Below are positions 5,225 to 8,421 of a stretch of DNA of 8,421 nt, in pieces (position 1 is the stretch's first letter; each line of letters opens with the position of its first letter). The notes under the pieces were generated by a model that did no database searches, was not told the origin of the DNA, and was given only the letters and a program-made list of their open reading frames with translations. Both the position numbers and the translations under genes were made by a program. The DNA lies in contig JAJFHR010000039.1 in assembly GCA_021775515.1 (NCBI GenBank), positions 1 through 8,421 of the forward strand. Direction: 5' to 3'. The DNA comes from Hyphomicrobiales bacterium. GTDB lineage: Bacteria; Pseudomonadota; Alphaproteobacteria; Rhizobiales; JAJFHR01.

Positions 5225-6691
5225 TTGCCTGGGGAACGTTTCATCCACGCTGAATTCAACAGCCGTGTTTTCCGCTTGGCCGTGGTAAGTGCTGTTGTCC
5301 TGATGACCAGCGGAACCCTCGCCCAAGCCAATCGCGGTCCCGGGCGGGCATTTGGCACTCTGGAGAGCCTGTCTCCGCCAGCCTTGCAAAAAACCAACGC
5401 CGTCAAATTCCCTAAGAGGTCTCCTGAACACGAGGCTTATATTGCCGATATCTGCGGACGTCTTGAACTCGAAGCGACCAAGTGGAAGCTGCCACCAGGA
5501 TTTTTTGCCCGGCTGATCTGGATCGAGAGCCGCTTTAACCCCGATGCAGTTTCTTACAAAGGTGCCGAAGGCATCGCCCAGTTCATGCCATTTACCGCCC
5601 GGCTGCGTGGTCTTGATGATGCCTTTGATCCTGCAAGCGCAATCAGCGCCTCCGCTCGTTTTCTCTCGGATCTTAGAAACGCTTCCGGCAACCTGGGCCT
5701 GGCGGCGGCTGCTTATAATGCCGGATCAAAGCGGGTCCAACGCTGGCTGGATGGCAAATCCAACCTGCCGCTTGAAACCAAAAATTACGTTCGCTACATC
5801 ACAGGTCTGCCAGCTCGGGACTGGAAAAAATCCAGACCGCCAAAAGCGGATTTCATCTTGAACAAGGCTATGGGATTTCAGGATGCCTGCCGCAACCTGC
5901 CGATCAACCTTACCGGACCAAAACCGCTCTATGCCAAGGCTCATTACAACAAGGCGATTAAATTTTTTAATCGGGGAGAATTCGATAAGGCAATAACGCG
6001 TTATAATTCAGCCATCAAGCTATACCCCCGTTATGTCAAGGCCCACTACAACCGGGCGATCGCGTATTATAAAAACGGCGATTTTACCCAGGCGATTGCT
6101 GATTATAATACAACAATCAAGCTCAAACCCGTTTATGCTGCCGCTTACAACAACCGTGGCGTTATTTTTCGCAAAAAAGGCGAATATACCAAAGCGATCG
6201 CTGATTTCAGCAAGGCGATAAAACTCAATCCGAAGTATTCAAAAGCCTATTACAATCGCGCCATCGTTTTTCACAAAAACCGGCAGTTTCATACGGCTAT
6301 TGCAGATTACAGCCGCGCTATAAAAATCTTCCCCAAATATGCGGCGGCCCACAACAACAGGGCTATCGCCTACCATAAGACAAACAAGTTCAATCTGGCC
6401 ATCGCCGGCTATAATCAGGTGATTAAACTCAACCCGAAATATTCCGCAGCCTATTTTAACCGGGGTGTAGCCTATCGGAAAAAGGGCAACTACAAACAGG
6501 CGATCGCCGATTACAATACAGCCATCAAGCTTGATCCCAGACGTGCGTCAGCATTCGGCAGACGCGGCTCGACCTACGTCAAACTGGGCGAGAGAGACAG
6601 GGCAATTGCCGACTTTCGCAAGGCCATCGAATTACATCCCGAAAACCGCCTGGCCATAGCTGGCCTAAAACGATTGGGCCTCAAACCCTAG
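5225..6691 (+). CDS. Secreted lytic transglycosylase (SLT, GH23) with seven C-terminal TPRs
   Basis: Predicted to cleave the MurNAc-GlcNAc bond of peptidoglycan in the periplasm, forming 1,6-anhydro ends. Numbering from the TTG at 5225 (488 residues): a signal peptide with hydrophobic core 18-33 and likely cleavage after LAQA (residue 35). The SLT domain spans about 70-200, with catalytic E101 in WIESRFNP, GAEGIAQFMP (113-122), AAAYNAG (161-167) and ETKNYVRYI (184-192). After a short linker come seven contiguous, gapless 34-residue TPRs (237-474; DNA 5933-6646), unusually rich in lysine and arginine. Start choice: AGGAAA at 5213 is well spaced for TTG 5225. GTG 5210 and TTG 5183 are in-frame alternatives without a ribosome site (the latter gives 502 residues), and a stop at 5165 closes the frame. 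It converges with the minus-strand genes 24 bases downstream. Domain calls are secure; the start and the TPR partner are not. Confidence 0.88.
   Translation: MPGERFIHAEFNSRVFRLAVVSAVVLMTSGTLAQANRGPGRAFGTLESLSPPALQKTNAVKFPKRSPEHEAYIADICGRLELEATKWKLPPGFFARLIWIESRFNPDAVSYKGAEGIAQFMPFTARLRGLDDAFDPASAISASARFLSDLRNASGNLGLAAAAYNAGSKRVQRWLDGKSNLPLETKNYVRYITGLPARDWKKSRPPKADFILNKAMGFQDACRNLPINLTGPKPLYAKAHYNKAIKFFNRGEFDKAITRYNSAIKLYPRYVKAHYNRAIAYYKNGDFTQAIADYNTTIKLKPVYAAAYNNRGVIFRKKGEYTKAIADFSKAIKLNPKYSKAYYNRAIVFHKNRQFHTAIADYSRAIKIFPKYAAAHNNRAIAYHKTNKFNLAIAGYNQVIKLNPKYSAAYFNRGVAYRKKGNYKQAIADYNTAIKLDPRRASAFGRRGSTYVKLGERDRAIADFRKAIELHPENRLAIAGLKRLGLKP
5933..6646 (+). repeat. Seven tandem 102-bp TPR-coding units
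   Basis: Seven consecutive 102-bp units each encode one 34-residue TPR, starting at 5933, 6035, 6137, 6239, 6341, 6443 and 6545. The protein units share the pattern A-Y/H-N-R-A/G early, then AIADY, then AIKL-P-Y. The first six are most alike; the seventh is more diverged and acidic. Regular spacing without insertions suggests growth by tandem duplication. Confidence 0.85.
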
Positions 6692-6715
6692 GTGGCAGGA
6701 AAAATTCTGTCAGGA

Positions 6716-7714
6716 TTACCCGGTTTCAGATTTTCGTCCCGCCCCTAAAACATAGGCAAGCGGAAAGGCAGTGCCCCAAGCTATTGCCCATGCCCAAACA
6801 CCTTTTGCCGGCTCGCTCCAGGCCCACAAAGCGAGCGGAAAGACGAATACAATATTGGCTGCCATGAAACTTATCGTCGCTGCTCTGTGGCTGTTCCAGC
6901 GTTGAGCCAGCCGCTGATAAGCGTGCAATTTGTGGCCAGCGTACCATTTTTCACCACGCATAATACGCCGGGCGACGGTAACCGTTGAGTCGGCGACAAA
7001 TAGCGTCACCAGCACAGCCCATGGCCACAGCGAAAGCGGTGGTGTGGTGGCGATGGCAAACAGCGCAATCATCAGCCCGAGAAAACCGCTACCGCTATCC
7101 CCCATAAAAAGTTTAGCGGGTTGCCAATTAAAAATTAAAAATCCTCCGACCGCAGATGCCAGAATTCCAAGTGCCCAGGCCTGGCCATAAAACCCTTCGC
7201 TCAAACAAAAAATCGCGGCCGAGATGCATATGAATATGGTCTGGGTGGCTGCTATGCCGTCAATCCCGTCCATAAAATTAAAGAGATTGATCATCCACAG
7301 CCCGCAAATCATGCTAAGGGCGATGCCAATGATGCCCCATTGCCAGATAAAGTCCGACACTTCGATGTAGGGCACGGGCCCCAACCAGAAAAGCCCCCAT
7401 ACCAGACTCGCGGCCTGGCCCATTGCTTTGAGCAGGGGGGAAACCGGATTTAGATCATCCAGATACCCAACCAGACCAATGATGCCGCCGCCGCCCGCAA
7501 GGGCAACCAACACATAATATGGCATCAGGTTTGCGCCGAATAAAATGACAATTCCGCTGAAAAAGGCGACGATGAAAGCAATACCGCCACCACGGGGAAC
7601 GGGTTTGGTATGTGAACTGCGCTCGTTGGGCACATCAATGGCTGCGCTGTGTTTTATGACAGCAACGCAAAGCAGTGCCGACAGAGTGAAGGAGGCCAGC
7701 AAAAGAAGAAACAT
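6716..7714 (-). CDS. Polyprenyl-phosphate sugar-1-phosphate transferase (WbpL/WreU-like)
   Basis: An integral inner-membrane enzyme of the MraY/WecA superfamily. It transfers a HexNAc-1-phosphate from a UDP-sugar to undecaprenyl phosphate, the first step of an O-antigen or other surface glycan. The 332-residue product has about ten hydrophobic segments. Family motifs in order are DVPNERSSH (27-35) and PRGGG (40-44), then YLDD (84-87), NLFNFMDGIDG (143-153), FMGDSGS (203-209), and HKLHAYQ (261-267). The last fits the HxxHxYQ loop of WbpL-type enzymes rather than MraY. The aspartates D86/D87, D149/D152 and D206 are the expected magnesium and catalytic residues. ATG 7714 overlaps the upstream epimerase stop (TAATG), with AAGGGG (7725-7720) as ribosome site inside that gene, so translation is coupled. 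Sugar specificity cannot be read from sequence; QuiNAc is the leading guess from the neighbour. A WecA-like GlcNAc transferase is the alternative. Confidence 0.88.
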   Translation of the reverse strand: MFLLLLASFTLSALLCVAVIKHSAAIDVPNERSSHTKPVPRGGGIAFIVAFFSGIVILFGANLMPYYVLVALAGGGGIIGLVGYLDDLNPVSPLLKAMGQAASLVWGLFWLGPVPYIEVSDFIWQWGIIGIALSMICGLWMINLFNFMDGIDGIAATQTIFICISAAIFCLSEGFYGQAWALGILASAVGGFLIFNWQPAKLFMGDSGSGFLGLMIALFAIATTPPLSLWPWAVLVTLFVADSTVTVARRIMRGEKWYAGHKLHAYQRLAQRWNSHRAATISFMAANIVFVFPLALWAWSEPAKGVWAWAIAWGTAFPLAYVLGAGRKSETG

Positions 7715-8421
7715 TACGACCCCTTCGTTTCAGAGCGAGATTTATAGTGCTTTACCGTGGCCCTTATTGCTTCATCAAAAGATCTTGGGGGCGACCAGCC
7801 AAGAAATTCGCGGGTTTGGGTATCATCAACTTCCAAGGATCCATACAATCGCTCGGCGTATTTTGAAACACCGGGTAAGCGATGCAGTCCTTTTTGTATC
7901 AAGCCTGGCAAAGCAAACAGGGAAAGTTTTACATCCAGCTCTCGTGCTATTGCGCTTAATAATTCCCCAGTAGACACCGAGGGATGATCGGCCGCCAGGA
8001 AAGTCCCGCTTGGGTCTTTTTCACGAATGCCAAGACAAAAGAGCAGATCGACGGCATTTTCGAGGTTTATCAGACTGCGCCTGTTGCTCGAGGACTTAAA
8101 AGGCAGAGGAAAGCCTTTTTCAACAAGCTTTATCAGTTTGTGAAAATTTCCCGCAACTCCGGGTCCAAAGGCCAGTGGGAAGCGCACAATTGCCAATTCT
8201 ATTCCATGTTTTTCGGCCACCTTGCGCGCCTGTTGTTCTGCTGCCAATTTCGAGCGGGCGTAAGCGGTTTGAGGATTAGGATGAGAGGTGGCGTTGAAGG
8301 GAGATTGATCACTGAGCTCACCTAATACTTTTATCGTGCTTGCCAGGATGATACGCGAAACCCCGGCTCTGGCTGCCTCGTTGATCAACCGCAAAGTGCC
8401 CTGGGTGTTAACGCTGTCATA
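7714..8421 (-). CDS. Extended SDR, WbpV/WreQ-like sugar-nucleotide reductase or epimerase (N-terminus cut)
   Basis: NAD(P)-dependent extended short-chain dehydrogenase acting on a UDP-sugar in the cytosol. The frame is open to the right window edge; the first visible residues (YDSVNTQGT) belong to the Rossmann domain, so the glycine-rich nucleotide-binding motif lies outside. The 235 visible residues show catalytic S28/T29 in LASTIKVLGE, and the Tyr-Lys pair Y54/K58 in YARSK (numbered from the window edge). The C-terminal half has the substrate-binding features of the family, ending in FLGWSPP. The IKVLGE and DHPSVSTGELL stretches resemble WbpV and rhizobial WreQ, the latter reducing UDP-4-keto-QuiNAc to UDP-QuiNAc. 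A UDP-glucose/GlcNAc 4-epimerase is the main alternative. A TTG at 8394 is an artefactual start inside the domain. It overlaps the transferase gene by one base, so the two are cotranscribed. Confidence 0.85.
   Translation of the reverse strand, partial: YDSVNTQGTLRLINEAARAGVSRIILASTIKVLGELSDQSPFNATSHPNPQTAYARSKLAAEQQARKVAEKHGIELAIVRFPLAFGPGVAGNFHKLIKLVEKGFPLPFKSSSNRRSLINLENAVDLLFCLGIREKDPSGTFLAADHPSVSTGELLSAIARELDVKLSLFALPGLIQKGLHRLPGVSKYAERLYGSLEVDDTQTREFLGWSPPRSFDEAIRATVKHYKSRSETKGS
7720..7725 (-). promoter_or_regulatory. Ribosome binding site of the transferase, inside the SDR gene
   Basis: On the minus strand AAGGGG lies 5 bases before the TAATG stop-start junction at 7716-7712. A ribosome finishing the SDR gene would be placed to restart on the transferase, the usual mark of coupled translation. 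Confidence 0.6.

Noticed and set aside
5933..6646. Regular 102-bp repeats as a CRISPR or non-coding satellite
   Set aside because: The repeats are in frame, diverged at the DNA level and encode canonical 34-residue TPRs; there are no spacers.
6692..6715. Bidirectional terminator in the 24-base convergent gap
   Set aside because: Only a 5-bp GGCAG/CTGTC pairing with a G-T wobble on one strand is present, with no proper T-run; too weak to call.
7545..7973. 142-codon plus-strand ORF opposite the transferase and SDR genes
   Set aside because: It spans the junction of two well-supported minus-strand genes, its translation resembles no protein family, and it has no convincing ribosome site.
1..8421. 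Undescribed defence, toxin-antitoxin or mobile system
   Set aside because: Every substantial ORF belongs to a recognisable housekeeping or surface-glycan family. No transposase, integrase, phage, nuclease or toxin-like gene is present.

Overview
The window reads as ordinary chromosome from an alphaproteobacterium of moderate GC content. The reasons are a DUF2336 protein (a family largely confined to Alphaproteobacteria), an oligopeptidase B and a glutaryl-CoA dehydrogenase with alphaproteobacterial-looking motifs, a periplasmic SLT-type transglycosylase resembling those of Hyphomicrobiales, and a surface-sugar gene pair resembling the WreQ/WreU (WbpV/WbpL) type. The order cannot be fixed from sequence reading alone. 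I see no tRNA, rRNA, insertion sequence, phage gene, CRISPR array or origin.

Layout. Positions 871 to 1 (minus) hold a DUF2336 protein cut by the left edge. A very AT-rich gap of about 350 bases (872-1220) with several inverted repeats separates it from the divergent msrB-ptrB pair (1221-3751, plus; 11 bases between the genes), which encodes a methionine-R-sulfoxide reductase and oligopeptidase B. Next comes gcdH (3883-5097, plus), preceded by a perfect 7-bp inverted repeat that looks like an operator. A secreted lytic transglycosylase fused to seven 34-residue TPR units follows (5225-6691, plus). Two minus-strand genes converge on it: a polyprenyl-phosphate sugar-1-phosphate transferase (7714-6716), and a sugar-nucleotide SDR cut by the right edge (8421-7714). 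These two overlap by one base (TAATG).

How the genes fit together. msrB and ptrB plausibly form a protein repair and peptide turnover operon. gcdH is a stand-alone step of lysine/tryptophan catabolism. The transglycosylase-TPR protein acts on the cell wall. The right-hand pair most likely makes a nucleotide-activated amino sugar and loads it onto undecaprenyl phosphate to start a surface polysaccharide.

I found no defence or mobile system. The points most worth following are the strongly basic TPR array on the transglycosylase, the possible QuiNAc-initiating pair, the operator-like repeat before gcdH, and the palindrome-rich divergent promoter region.
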